DNA of 38,500 nt from Lachnospiraceae bacterium (GTDB taxonomy: Bacteria; Bacillota; Clostridia; Lachnospirales; Lachnospiraceae), in the NCBI GenBank assembly GCA_017634355.1, contig JAGBNO010000073.1, positions 1-38,500 on the forward strand, read 5' to 3'. The translations under genes and the position numbers were made by a program. The notes below the pieces were generated by a model. It had not been told where the DNA came from. It saw nothing but the letters and a program-made list of their open reading frames with translations, and searched no databases. Below are positions 23,471 to 31,655 of this stretch, piece after piece (the first letter of the stretch is position 1; every line of letters begins with the position of its first letter).

Positions 23471-24460
23471 ATGAAAAACGCTAGCAACAAAAAAATCGCT
23501 GATTTTCTCATTAATAACGGTGTTATTATCGTTATGTTCGTGCTGGTCATATATACCGGCACTACATCCAAAAACTTCTTTACTATAAATAACTTCCTGA
23601 ATCTTTTCTCTAATATGTCCTACCGACTGGTCATTGCCCTCGGCATTGCGGGCTGTGTCATCACCGGAGGCTGCGACCTCTCAGCCGGACGTATGATAGG
23701 CTTTGCCGCCTGTCTGGCAGGTACGCTTCTGCAGAAGCTTGACTATTCCGGCAAGTTCTTCCCCGGAATGGCACCCTTAAATCCTTTTCTGGTGCTGCTC
23801 ATAGTTATGCTTGTTTCAGCGGCTTTTGGTGCGATCACAGGCTTCTTTATCGCCTATCTCTCCGTGCCGCCCTTTATCTCCACGCTGGCAATGATGGAGA
23901 TCATCTACGGAATAGGGCTCATCTATACAGGCGCTACCCCTCTGGGAGGCTATGTCGAGTCCTACACCCTCTTCTCCAGCGGTAAATTCCTCGGTATCTC
24001 ATGGCTCATCTGGATAGCAGTGCTCGTAGGCGCTATCACCTGGTTCATCTTCAATATGACCCGCCACGGCAAATATATGTATGCCATAGGCGGAAATCCG
24101 CAGTCCGCTGAGGTTGCCGGTGTGCCCGTGAAGCGCAATCTTGTCATCATCTATTCCAAAGCTGCCGCCTTTTATGCACTTGCAGGCTTTATGCTCGGAG
24201 CAAAGGCTGGCGGTGCTTCCATCAATACCGGACTTGGATACGAAATGGAAGCCATAGCAGCCTGCGCACTCGGCGGTGTCTCCGTCACCGGTGGCCGCGG
24301 TAAAGTTTCATCTGCCGTAATAGGTGTGGCAGTTCTGGAACTATTAAAGGTTGCCCTGCAGTTCCTCGGTGTGGATGCCAATGCCCAGTACATAGCCATA
24401 GGTATAGTCATCTTTGTGGCAATATCGCTGGATATCCGTAAATACGTGGCAAAGAAATAA
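23471..24460 (+). CDS. mglC: Galactose/methyl-galactoside-type ABC transporter permease
   Basis: 329 residues, polytopic (about eight to ten hydrophobic segments), BPD_transp_2 family. Visible family features: IALGIAGCVITGGCDLSAGR (first conserved region), IGGNPQSAEVAGVPVKR (the EAA-like ATPase-contact loop region) and ALGGVSVTGGRGKVSSAVIG. It forms the channel for the sugar delivered by MglB. ATG follows AGAGGAGG from the repeated leader element. Confidence 0.96.
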   Translation: MKNASNKKIADFLINNGVIIVMFVLVIYTGTTSKNFFTINNFLNLFSNMSYRLVIALGIAGCVITGGCDLSAGRMIGFAACLAGTLLQKLDYSGKFFPGMAPLNPFLVLLIVMLVSAAFGAITGFFIAYLSVPPFISTLAMMEIIYGIGLIYTGATPLGGYVESYTLFSSGKFLGISWLIWIAVLVGAITWFIFNMTRHGKYMYAIGGNPQSAEVAGVPVKRNLVIIYSKAAAFYALAGFMLGAKAGGASINTGLGYEMEAIAACALGGVSVTGGRGKVSSAVIGVAVLELLKVALQFLGVDANAQYIAIGIVIFVAISLDIRKYVAKK

Positions 24461-24467
24461 TAATGCA

Positions 24468-24518
24468 GCTATTCAGTGCCTCTGACCGCCCGCACCGAGG
24501 CGTGAAGGTGCTGAATAG
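24468..24518 (+). other. Structured inverted repeat after mglC
   Basis: CTATTCAG (24469-24476) pairs with CTGAATAG (24511-24518), and inside it GCCTC (24478-24482) with GAGGC (24497-24501). There is no U-run. It begins eight bases past the mglC stop and may protect the 3' end or act as a weak terminator. Confidence 0.5.
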
Positions 24519-24548
24519 TTACAAATAACAGTCTTTTAACTTGCCAAG

Positions 24549-24602
24549 AAGAAACAAGGGCAGTACCTTGCAATTCCCCAGCTGGTCCTGTCCTTGTTTC
24601 TT
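24549..24602 (+). promoter_or_regulatory. Long stem-loop upstream of the CobW gene
   Basis: AAGAAACAAGGGCAG (24549-24563) pairs with 24588-24602 over 15 bp with one G-U pair, leaving a 24-base loop. It ends 39 bases before the CobW start. No U-run follows, so it is more likely a leader structure than a terminator. CTTGCCAA also occurs as a direct repeat on both sides. Confidence 0.6.
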
Positions 24603-24641
24603 GCCAAAAAGGCAGGCCTATATATCAAAGAAAGGAACTTT

Positions 24642-25760
24642 ATGACCAAAGTAGACATTATTTCCGGCTTCCTCGGAGCCGGCAAGACGACACTTATAAA
24701 AAAGCTTATTGCCGAATCGTTTAAGAATGAACAGGTGGTGCTGATTGAAAATGAATTCGGTGAAATAGGCATAGACGGAGGTTTCCTAAAGGAAGCCGGC
24801 ATCAATATCACCGAAATGAACTCCGGCTGTATCTGCTGTTCGCTCGTAGGTGATTTTGGCAAGGCTTTGAAAGAGGTCGTCGATAAATATCATCCCGCAA
24901 GGATCATCATAGAGCCCTCCGGAGTTGGAAAGCTCTCCGATGTGGCCAAGGCCGTTGAGAATGTAGATGCGTCCGCAGGGCTTCAGGTAAATGCCCTGGT
25001 GACCGTGGTAGACGGCAATAAGGCAAAAATGTACATGAAGAACTTCGGGGAATTCTTCAATAATCAGGTGGAAAATGCCGGTACCATAGTGATAAGCCGT
25101 TCACAAAAGCTCTCACAGGACAAGCTGGACACACTTTTGGAGCTGCTAAAGGAGCACAATAAACAGGCGGCTATAATCACCACCCCTTGGGAAGAGCTGA
25201 GCGGGGATAAGATACTGGAAGTCATGGAAAACGGGCAGGATCTCGTAGAGAGCCTTATGGCCGAAATACGCGCCCTCCCTATTGATGAGCATGAGCACCA
25301 TCACCACGATGATGAGCACGAGCACCATCATCACCACGATGATGAGCATGAGCACCACCACCACGATGAGGAGCACGAACACCATCACCACCACGATGAG
25401 GATGAGCACGAGCACCCTCATCACCATGATGATGAGGGGCATGAGCACCATCACCACCATCACCATCACGGGCATGACGCTGATGAAATCTTCACGAGCT
25501 GGGGCCAGGAGACCGTCCATAAATTCAGTAATGACAGCTTAAAGAATATATTGGAAGCCCTTAAAGATGGCGAGGAGTACGGCATAATACTTCGGGCAAA
25601 AGGCTATGTCCCGTCAGCAGATGGGGAAAAATGGTTGCACTTTGACTTAACCCCCGGCGAATATGAGATAAGGGAAGGTTCTGCCGACTACACGGGCAGG
25701 CTCTGCGTCATCGGATCTGAATTAAAAGAAGACAAACTTAAGGAACTATTCGGGCTATGA
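24642..25760 (+). CDS. CobW/P47K-family GTPase metallochaperone with His-rich insert
   Basis: 372 residues from the ATG at 24642 (AAAGGA six bases upstream); an earlier in-frame ATG at 24594 would put 16 residues before the conserved N-terminus. GTPase motifs: Walker A GFLGAGKTT (9-17), metal site GCICC (CxCC at 63-66), EPSGVG, and ISRSQK where NKxD is usual. Residues about 215-281 hold about 37 His in blocks of EHEHHHH(H)DD; then comes the CobW C-terminal domain (YGIILRAKGYVP, WLHFDLTPGEYEIRE). The family delivers zinc, cobalt or nickel to client proteins; the metal here is unknown, though His-rich loops often go with zinc or nickel. It overlaps the next GTPase gene by four bases. Confidence 0.93.
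   Translation: MTKVDIISGFLGAGKTTLIKKLIAESFKNEQVVLIENEFGEIGIDGGFLKEAGINITEMNSGCICCSLVGDFGKALKEVVDKYHPARIIIEPSGVGKLSDVAKAVENVDASAGLQVNALVTVVDGNKAKMYMKNFGEFFNNQVENAGTIVISRSQKLSQDKLDTLLELLKEHNKQAAIITTPWEELSGDKILEVMENGQDLVESLMAEIRALPIDEHEHHHHDDEHEHHHHHDDEHEHHHHDEEHEHHHHHDEDEHEHPHHHDDEGHEHHHHHHHHGHDADEIFTSWGQETVHKFSNDSLKNILEALKDGEEYGIILRAKGYVPSADGEKWLHFDLTPGEYEIREGSADYTGRLCVIGSELKEDKLKELFGL
25284..25485 (+). repeat. Tandem coding repeat GATGAGCAYGAGCACCAY
   Basis: Six imperfect units of about 27-36 bases encode the (D)EHEHHHH(H)D blocks of the CobW protein. Unit length differs by single His codons, as expected from replication slippage. Confidence 0.85.
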
Positions 25761-26707
25761 TAAAAAAGAGAGAAATTCCCCTCTATCTGTTCACGGGTTT
25801 TCTGGAGAGCGGGAAGACCAGCTTCATTATTGAGACCCTGAAAGAGGGACAGTTCGAAGACGGGCTTTATACTCTCTATATCCTCTGCGAAGAGGGCATA
25901 GAGGAAATAGATAAGGAGCTTTTAAGCAGAAACCGCTTCGAAACCTATGTCATTGAGGAAGAAAAGGACATTAGCCCTGATCTGTTTAAGGGGCTGGAAA
26001 AAGAAAAGCGGCCGGACAGGGTAATCATTGAATTCAACGGCACCTGGGACCTGGATGCCCTTATAGAAGCCCTGCCAAAGCAGTGGATAATAGGGGAAGG
26101 AATATGCACGGTGGATGCTTCCACCTACGAAAATTATCTCAATAATATGAAAATGCTCATGCTGCAGCAGTTCATATATGCAGACCTCATACTCTTTAAC
26201 CGCTGCAGAGAGGATATGGACCTGGCCATGTATAAGCGCACGGCCCACGCAAAAAACCGCAGGGCACAGGTGGTTTTCGAGATGGAGGACGGCAGCATAA
26301 ATAATTCCGTAAAGGAAGAGCTGCCTTACGATATAAATTCCCCCGTAATAGAAATAGGCGATGAGGACTACGGGCTCTGGTATCTGGATGTATTTGACAA
26401 TCTGGATAATTATATAGGGAAAACCGTCCGCTTCAAGGCCCAGGTCTTTAAGCCCCCGAAGCGAAAGGAAGATATTTTCGTTCCCGGACGTTTCGCCATG
26501 ACCTGCTGCGCAGAGGATATACAGTTTGTCGGCTTTCCCTGTAAATATGCAGGTGCCGGCAAGCTCAAGGAAAAGTCCTATGTAAATGTCACTGCGGAAG
26601 TCAGGTTCGGGAAGCAGCCTGGCAGCGAGGAAAGAGTGCCCGCGCTCAGGGCAAGCCTTGTGGAGCCCGCCGCCCCTGCGGAGGACGAGCTGGTTTATTT
26701 CACCTGA
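25757..26707 (+). CDS. CobW-like GTPase fused to a DUF1980/YcgQ-like C-terminal domain
   Basis: 316 residues. The N-terminal half is a CobW-like P-loop domain (TGFLESGKTS, Walker A at 14-22; VIIEFNGTWDLD; TVDASTYENYLNN), but the CxCC metal motif is missing: only one Cys remains (YILCEEG). From about 195 the sequence changes to KTVRFKAQVFKPP, FVPGRFAMTCCAEDIQFVGFP and YVNVTAEVRF, which resembles the C-terminal part of TIGR03943/DUF1980 (YcgQ) proteins, with its MTCCAxD motif. Such proteins and DUF318 permeases are often neighbours of CobW genes. Its ATG overlaps the previous stop (ATGA), so the two GTPases are probably made together. Function is inferred as metal handling only. Confidence 0.82.
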   Translation: MIKKREIPLYLFTGFLESGKTSFIIETLKEGQFEDGLYTLYILCEEGIEEIDKELLSRNRFETYVIEEEKDISPDLFKGLEKEKRPDRVIIEFNGTWDLDALIEALPKQWIIGEGICTVDASTYENYLNNMKMLMLQQFIYADLILFNRCREDMDLAMYKRTAHAKNRRAQVVFEMEDGSINNSVKEELPYDINSPVIEIGDEDYGLWYLDVFDNLDNYIGKTVRFKAQVFKPPKRKEDIFVPGRFAMTCCAEDIQFVGFPCKYAGAGKLKEKSYVNVTAEVRFGKQPGSEERVPALRASLVEPAAPAEDELVYFT

Positions 26708-26710
26708 TCT

Positions 26711-28138
26711 ATGAGCAGGCGCCAGTATGGTCTTTTAATAATACTGCTCCTTTTTCTTGCGGCCACTATTGCATTCTTTATGCAAAGGGCCAGAAAGAAA
26801 AACGGAATTTTTATATTCACTCTGATCACAGCCTTTCTGCTGCGGCTATTCTATATCCTGTACACACCCACCTGGGAGCGTCAGCACGATGTCGTGGGAT
26901 TCGGCAATGCAAAGGGCATAGGACAGGCTGCGCTTATAGAATGGCTTTATCAGAACAGGCGTCTGCCGGATTTTGACCCCAGGAGCCGCTGGGGCTTTTT
27001 CCAGCCGCTGCTGCACCATTTCCTGGCCGCATTATGGCTTGGTTTTAATCAGCTATTGCATTTCAGCTATACGCAAAGCTGCGAGAACATACAGTTCCTG
27101 ACGCTCTGCTACAGTATATGCTTTACAATATATGCCATTAGGATATTCAAGGAAATGGGGCTCTCCGGCGGCGGCTTAACTCTTGCTACAGCTATTACCG
27201 CCCTGCATCCGAGCTTCATACTGATGTCAGGAAGCGTCAATAATGACATGCTTACGCATACGCTCAGCGCCATGGCCATATTCTATGGCCTGCGCTGGTA
27301 CAGGAATGAGGGAATAGGTAATATAATAAAATGCGCCCTCTCCATAGGGCTTGCAATGATGGCGAAGCTATCCGGAGTGCTTGTAGCCCCGGCCATCGCC
27401 TTTCTCTTTTTATTTAAGCTAGTAAAGGGCGGCAGGGAAAAGCTGACGCATTATATAAAAGAATATGCCATATTCGCTTTTGTCTCCCTACCCTTGGGGC
27501 TATTCTTCCCACTGCGGAATTACTTTTTATTCAAAGTGCCGCTTATGTATATGCCCCATGTCGGGGAACCTGTGGGGCAGTATAGCCTGTTTGAGAGAAT
27601 ATTTGATATAAGGACAGATACTCCCTTTACCCATCTCATAGCCAATGGGAATAAGTATGATGAATTTAATGTTCCTCTCGCCCTTATGAAGACTTCCCTC
27701 TTAGGCGAATACGATTACAGTATAAAGAATGGCTATATGCTGCCCTTTTGCTGGATTCTTCTTATAAGCGGAACGCTACTTGCGCTTCTTGCGCTCTTAG
27801 CTACTGTAAGATATACTTTTATGGGCTGCCGCCCCGAAAATGCCGCATTGCGCCCCGCTAAAGGGACAGTTTTCATACCGGATGCCGCATTAAGGGCTTT
27901 TTGGGGCATAATCTATCTCGCAGCTATGTTTTTTTATCTAAGGCTGGCATTTTCCGTGCCGAATTTCAGTTCCTCTGATTTCAGGTACATTGCCTACCTT
28001 ATAGTGCCGGAAGCTATGTTTCTGGGCTTTCTTTATGAAGAGCTGCCTAAGAAGGGATTAAAACACATATTATCGGCATTAACGGGCTTATTTTGCCTAT
28101 CCTCGGCGGGAACTTATTTTTTGCTGGGCCTGCCTTGA
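26711..28138 (+). CDS. Polytopic membrane protein, GT-C glycosyltransferase-like
   Basis: 475 residues with about ten membrane segments. After the second segment a loop reads PTWERQHDVVGF; an acidic pair in the first extracytoplasmic loop is the hallmark of GT-C glycosyltransferases such as the GT39/ArnT group, which use lipid-linked sugars. ALHPSFILMSGSVNNDMLTH and MMAKLSGVLVAP are also found in that kind of protein. I do not know the donor or acceptor. The start is three bases after the preceding stop, with only a distant GAGGACGAG upstream, so translation may depend on coupling. Confidence 0.7.
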   Translation: MSRRQYGLLIILLLFLAATIAFFMQRARKKNGIFIFTLITAFLLRLFYILYTPTWERQHDVVGFGNAKGIGQAALIEWLYQNRRLPDFDPRSRWGFFQPLLHHFLAALWLGFNQLLHFSYTQSCENIQFLTLCYSICFTIYAIRIFKEMGLSGGGLTLATAITALHPSFILMSGSVNNDMLTHTLSAMAIFYGLRWYRNEGIGNIIKCALSIGLAMMAKLSGVLVAPAIAFLFLFKLVKGGREKLTHYIKEYAIFAFVSLPLGLFFPLRNYFLFKVPLMYMPHVGEPVGQYSLFERIFDIRTDTPFTHLIANGNKYDEFNVPLALMKTSLLGEYDYSIKNGYMLPFCWILLISGTLLALLALLATVRYTFMGCRPENAALRPAKGTVFIPDAALRAFWGIIYLAAMFFYLRLAFSVPNFSSSDFRYIAYLIVPEAMFLGFLYEELPKKGLKHILSALTGLFCLSSAGTYFLLGLP

Positions 28139-28185
28139 TTTATTAGGGGTTTTTAATTGCAAGAGGTATTCACAAGGTATTTTTT

Positions 28186-29223
28186 ATGAAAATAATACAC
28201 TGTTCAGACATACATCTGGATGCGGCCATGGGCAGCTACCTTAGCCAGGAGAAGGCAGAGGAAAGGCGTAATGAGCTCCTGCTTACCTTCGTCCGCATGG
28301 TCCGCTATGCCGCAAAAAACCAGGCAGAAGCCGTGCTCATCGTAGGAAACCTGTTTGACGGGGAACATATCTCACAGGCAACCTTAAGTATTGTGGAACA
28401 GTGCATCTCAGGCAATCCGCATATCAGTTTTTTCTATGCTTCTGCATATATGGACCAGGACCCTTTCATCAGGGCAATGTACGGCAAGTATCCAAATCTT
28501 ATTTTCTTTTTAGAAGAACGCACCTACAGGCTTAAGGGTAATATAGTGATTTCTGCCCCTTTTTCCCCGGATGAGCTCGTCCTGGATCCAAGCGATGTAA
28601 ATATAGTACTTTATCACGGAATGATACAGCCCGCCCATTGGAGGGGAAGAAATATAGACTATCTTGCGCTGGGCTATTACCATGAACTGCAGGAGGGTTC
28701 TCTTGGAATACGGGGAAGATATTGCTACTCCGGCTGTCTGGAGGGCAGGGACTTTGAGGAAACTGGAGATAAGGGCTTTGTGCGGCTGGATATAGAAGGC
28801 GGAGTCTTAGACCCTGTCTTTATTAAGGCGGCAAAACGCGGATTCCATATTATCCCTATAGATATCTCAAATTTACAGGGTCCGGAGGAGCTTGACCGGT
28901 GCATTGCCACAGCCCTCACGGAAAAATCCATCCCAAATTCTGATTTTGTACGCATACAGCTAATAGGCGGCAATACAAGGGCCGATCTGCAGCTTCCCTA
29001 TCTGGAACAGCGGTATGCAGGCCATTTCTACTTTTTCCAGATTGTGCCCACGCACGCTGAAGCAGATATAAACAATTCTTTCCCAGCATACGATATCAGC
29101 TTAAGAGGTGAATTCATCCGACTAGTGACCGAATCCTCCCTGCCGGAATCCCAGAAAACCATGGTAATCCGCACAGGAATAGCCGCACTGGAGGGGCGCA
29201 GCATCACTGAGGGAAATCTATGA
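28186..29223 (+). CDS. SbcD/YhaO-like metallophosphoesterase with degenerate active site
   Basis: 345 residues. The layout is that of the SbcD/YhaO DNA-repair phosphoesterases: HCSDIHLD at the N-terminus with Asp8 and His10, VLYHG with His144, and GCLEGRDFEETGDKGF. Three metal-site motifs are changed: GDLFD is GNLFD (Asn55), GNHD is AYMD (Tyr88, Met89), and GHxH is GYYH (Tyr164). With these ligands lost, normal two-metal catalysis looks unlikely. The reading frame is intact. Its stop overlaps the start of the ATPase gene by four bases (ATGA), the usual arrangement of the nuclease-ATPase pair. Start at ATG 28186 gives the family N-terminus; the ribosome site is weak (AAGGTATTTT). Confidence 0.85.
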   Translation: MKIIHCSDIHLDAAMGSYLSQEKAEERRNELLLTFVRMVRYAAKNQAEAVLIVGNLFDGEHISQATLSIVEQCISGNPHISFFYASAYMDQDPFIRAMYGKYPNLIFFLEERTYRLKGNIVISAPFSPDELVLDPSDVNIVLYHGMIQPAHWRGRNIDYLALGYYHELQEGSLGIRGRYCYSGCLEGRDFEETGDKGFVRLDIEGGVLDPVFIKAAKRGFHIIPIDISNLQGPEELDRCIATALTEKSIPNSDFVRIQLIGGNTRADLQLPYLEQRYAGHFYFFQIVPTHAEADINNSFPAYDISLRGEFIRLVTESSLPESQKTMVIRTGIAALEGRSITEGNL

Positions 29224-30818
29224 AAATACTTGAGTGCTATATAGAAAACTTTGGCAGGCTTCATGGGATGAAATGCCGCCTCAACGAAGGCCTGAATTCC
29301 TTGAATGCAGACAACGGCTGGGGAAAAAGTACCTTTGCCTCCTTTATTTCCGCCATGTTCTATGGGCTTGAGGAAAAAAGGATCTCCGGCCAATATGATC
29401 CTAAGGACCACCGCAGGAATTATAGTCCCTGGCAGGGCGGGAATTTCGGCGGATACCTGATCTTTGAAGCCGGCGGCAAAAATTTTCGGGTCAGCCGTTT
29501 CTTCGGGGAGCGGCAGGAGGACGACCTTTTTGAGCTCATAGACCTCTCTACAGGGCTTCCTGCAAGGGAATTTAGCCCTGCCCTGGGACAGGAGCTATTC
29601 GGCATTGATGCTGATGGCTTTGAGCGCAGTGCCTATATCCCGCAAAATTCGCCTGAAACCGGCGGCAATGAAAGCATACATGCCCGCCTGCTTGGGATGC
29701 TTTCAAATGATGCAGATTTACTGCACTATGACCAGGCAATAGAACTGCTTTCCAGAGAAAAGGAAACTCTGAATGACAGCCTTAATCATGGCAGGAAAGA
29801 AAAGCTCGACCAGGAACTGCGCGAGCTTAAAGCCTCCCTTTCAAAAGCCAAAGAGGCTGAGCAAAAGCGTTCTGAATTAAAGGAATCCCTAAAGGCCATC
29901 GTAGAAGAAAAGAATAAATGCAGGATAGCAAAGGAAACCGCCGAGCATGACCTGAGTTCTTTTATGGAGAACAACAATAAGGGAAAAAAGGCCGGCGCTG
30001 CTTCTGTTCCTGCCATAATACTTATAATAATAGGCATACTCTCAGGGGCCATGGGCGCTGTCACGCTCATAATGCTTTCAGGCTTCATTCTTCAGGGCAT
30101 TCTCTTCATTGCAGGAGCCCTGCTGTCAATAGGCCTTGGCATTTCCTTTATCCTCTCCAGGCAAAAGGCCAACCGCAAGTTGTCAGAAGAGGGCGATGCG
30201 CTTCAGAACAATGTAAAAATAAAGCGGGAGTCATACGAGGCCGCCCTGGCCAATGAGACCAAGACAAATCAGGAAATAAATGAGCTGTCAGAAGAGGCTG
30301 ACAAGGCAGAGTCGCTTGAAAATAGGATAAAACAGACAGCCACTGAAGCAGAGGCTCCATCCGATGACCAGAGTGAAATGCTTTCCATCTTAGATATCAC
30401 TGCCAAAATGCTGGGACAGGCAAGGAATTCCCTCTCCGGACGCTATATGGACAAGCTTCAGTCCCAGCTGGCCCTGTACCTGAAGCAAGTCGGCCTATCC
30501 GAACACGCCGTAGGGCTGGATATGGACTTTCGGCCATCTGTGGAAGAAATGGGCAGCTTCAGGCCCATACAGGCTCTTAGCTATGGCACGAGAGACCTGA
30601 CCTATCTCTGCGCCCGCTTTGCGCTTGTAGATACCCTCTACGATGCCGATAGGCCATGTATTATCCTGGACGATGTCATGAACAATCTGGACGATAACCA
30701 TTTCTCAAAAGCAATGGCTATGGTAGAAAGCATGGCAGAGAATTACCAGATTATTTATCTCACCTGTAATACGAACAGAATGCCCGAAACAGCTGACAAA
30801 TCGGGCTCTGCAGAATAA
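29220..30818 (+). CDS. SbcC/YhaN-like AAA ATPase with central membrane hairpin
   Basis: 532 residues, shorter than most relatives. N-terminus MKILECYIENFGRLHG and Walker A NADNGWGKSTF (about 29-39) are the family pattern. Coiled-coil arms follow, interrupted at about 259-311 by two hydrophobic segments (VPAIILIIIGILSGAMGAV and ILQGILFIAGALLSIGLGI), as in YhaN-type proteins, so it is probably membrane-bound. The C-terminal lobe has LSYGTRDLTYLCARFALVD (ABC-signature region) and Walker B IILDDVMNNLDD. The ATPase motifs look usable, in contrast to the partner phosphoesterase encoded just upstream. Suggested role is DNA-end processing or repair by analogy only. Confidence 0.88.
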   Translation: MKILECYIENFGRLHGMKCRLNEGLNSLNADNGWGKSTFASFISAMFYGLEEKRISGQYDPKDHRRNYSPWQGGNFGGYLIFEAGGKNFRVSRFFGERQEDDLFELIDLSTGLPAREFSPALGQELFGIDADGFERSAYIPQNSPETGGNESIHARLLGMLSNDADLLHYDQAIELLSREKETLNDSLNHGRKEKLDQELRELKASLSKAKEAEQKRSELKESLKAIVEEKNKCRIAKETAEHDLSSFMENNNKGKKAGAASVPAIILIIIGILSGAMGAVTLIMLSGFILQGILFIAGALLSIGLGISFILSRQKANRKLSEEGDALQNNVKIKRESYEAALANETKTNQEINELSEEADKAESLENRIKQTATEAEAPSDDQSEMLSILDITAKMLGQARNSLSGRYMDKLQSQLALYLKQVGLSEHAVGLDMDFRPSVEEMGSFRPIQALSYGTRDLTYLCARFALVDTLYDADRPCIILDDVMNNLDDNHFSKAMAMVESMAENYQIIYLTCNTNRMPETADKSGSAE

Positions 30819-30843
30819 AACACCAAATGGGCGGCCGCAACAC

Positions 30844-30863
30844 AGTTGTGGCTTCACCACGAA
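30844..30863 (+). other. Small hairpin before the S1-protein ribosome site
   Basis: GTTGTGG and CCACGAAC pair with one bulge around CTTCA. It lies just upstream of AAAGGAGG. It recalls the hairpin-then-Shine-Dalgarno order of the dispersed leader element but shares no sequence with it. Confidence 0.35.
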
Positions 30864-30877
30864 CAAAAGGAGGAAAT

Positions 30878-31612
30878 ATGGGAGAGTCAATGGAGGATTA
30901 CAAGGAAGAGCTTCAGCAATCATATAAAAAGCTGGAGGAAAGCGATGTAGATTCCGGCAAGGTCGAGACCGAGGAAGAGGCGGAACACAATATGACCTGG
31001 AACAGACTGAAAGAGCTTAAGGACACTAAAGAGAGCATCAAGGTCAAAGTAAATGCCATGGTAAACGGGGGGCTTACTGCCTATGTGGAAAATGTAAGGG
31101 GCTTCATACCGGCATCCCAGCTTTCCTTGGAATATGTGGAGAATCTGGACGAATATCTGGGAAAAACCCTGGATGTGCGGGTAATAACGGCAGATCCAAA
31201 CAAGAATAAACTGGTTTTATCTGCAAAGGCTATATTAAAAGAAGCCGCTGACAAGAAAAAGCAGGAAAAAATTGACAGCCTCATGCCCGGCACTGTTATG
31301 GAGGGCACAGTAGAGTCACTGCAGCCCTATGGCGCATTCATAGACTTAGGCGATGGCATCAGCGGCCTTCTGCACATCTCCCAGATCTCTGAAAAAAGAC
31401 TGAAGACCCCCGGCGAAGTGCTTAAAGAAGGCCAGTCCGTCACTGTGCGCATCTTAAAAGCAGAGAACGGAAAACTCTCCCTGACAATGAAAGCCGTCCA
31501 TGATTCCTCAGAAAATAAGGATGGAGGTGTTCAGGATGATTACAAACTGCCTAAGAGCAAACCCCTCACCACCTCCCTTGGAGACTTATTAAAGAATATA
31601 AAGCTTGAATAG
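30878..31612 (+). CDS. S1 RNA-binding domain protein (two S1 repeats)
   Basis: 244 residues from the ATG at 30878, which has AAGGAGG five bases upstream; the earlier in-frame ATG at 30827 lacks one. An acidic N-terminal arm (about 1-50) precedes two S1 domains: the first at about 54-120 (NGGLTAYVENVRGFIPASQLS), the second at about 138-210 (GTVESLQPYGAFIDLGDGISGLLHISQIS). This is a short ribosomal-S1-like protein as in many Firmicutes; it could act in translation or RNA decay. A hairpin follows, where it meets engB coming from the other side. Confidence 0.85.
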   Translation: MGESMEDYKEELQQSYKKLEESDVDSGKVETEEEAEHNMTWNRLKELKDTKESIKVKVNAMVNGGLTAYVENVRGFIPASQLSLEYVENLDEYLGKTLDVRVITADPNKNKLVLSAKAILKEAADKKKQEKIDSLMPGTVMEGTVESLQPYGAFIDLGDGISGLLHISQISEKRLKTPGEVLKEGQSVTVRILKAENGKLSLTMKAVHDSSENKDGGVQDDYKLPKSKPLTTSLGDLLKNIKLE

Positions 31613-31624
31613 CCTCGCTCTGAT

Positions 31625-31655
31625 AAAGACAGGCTCCTAAGTAAAGCCTGTCTTT
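31625..31655. terminator. Terminator hairpin between convergent S1-protein gene and engB
   Basis: AAAGACAGGCT (31625-31635) pairs with AGCCTGTCTTT (31645-31655). The flanking U-run is only three bases, and the hairpin includes part of the engB stop codon. It can fold on both strands. Confidence 0.65.

Noticed and set aside
25284..25485. CRISPR-like or structural tandem repeat at the His-codon tract
   Set aside because: The repeats are in frame, encode His/Asp/Glu blocks within an intact CobW gene, and lack spacers.
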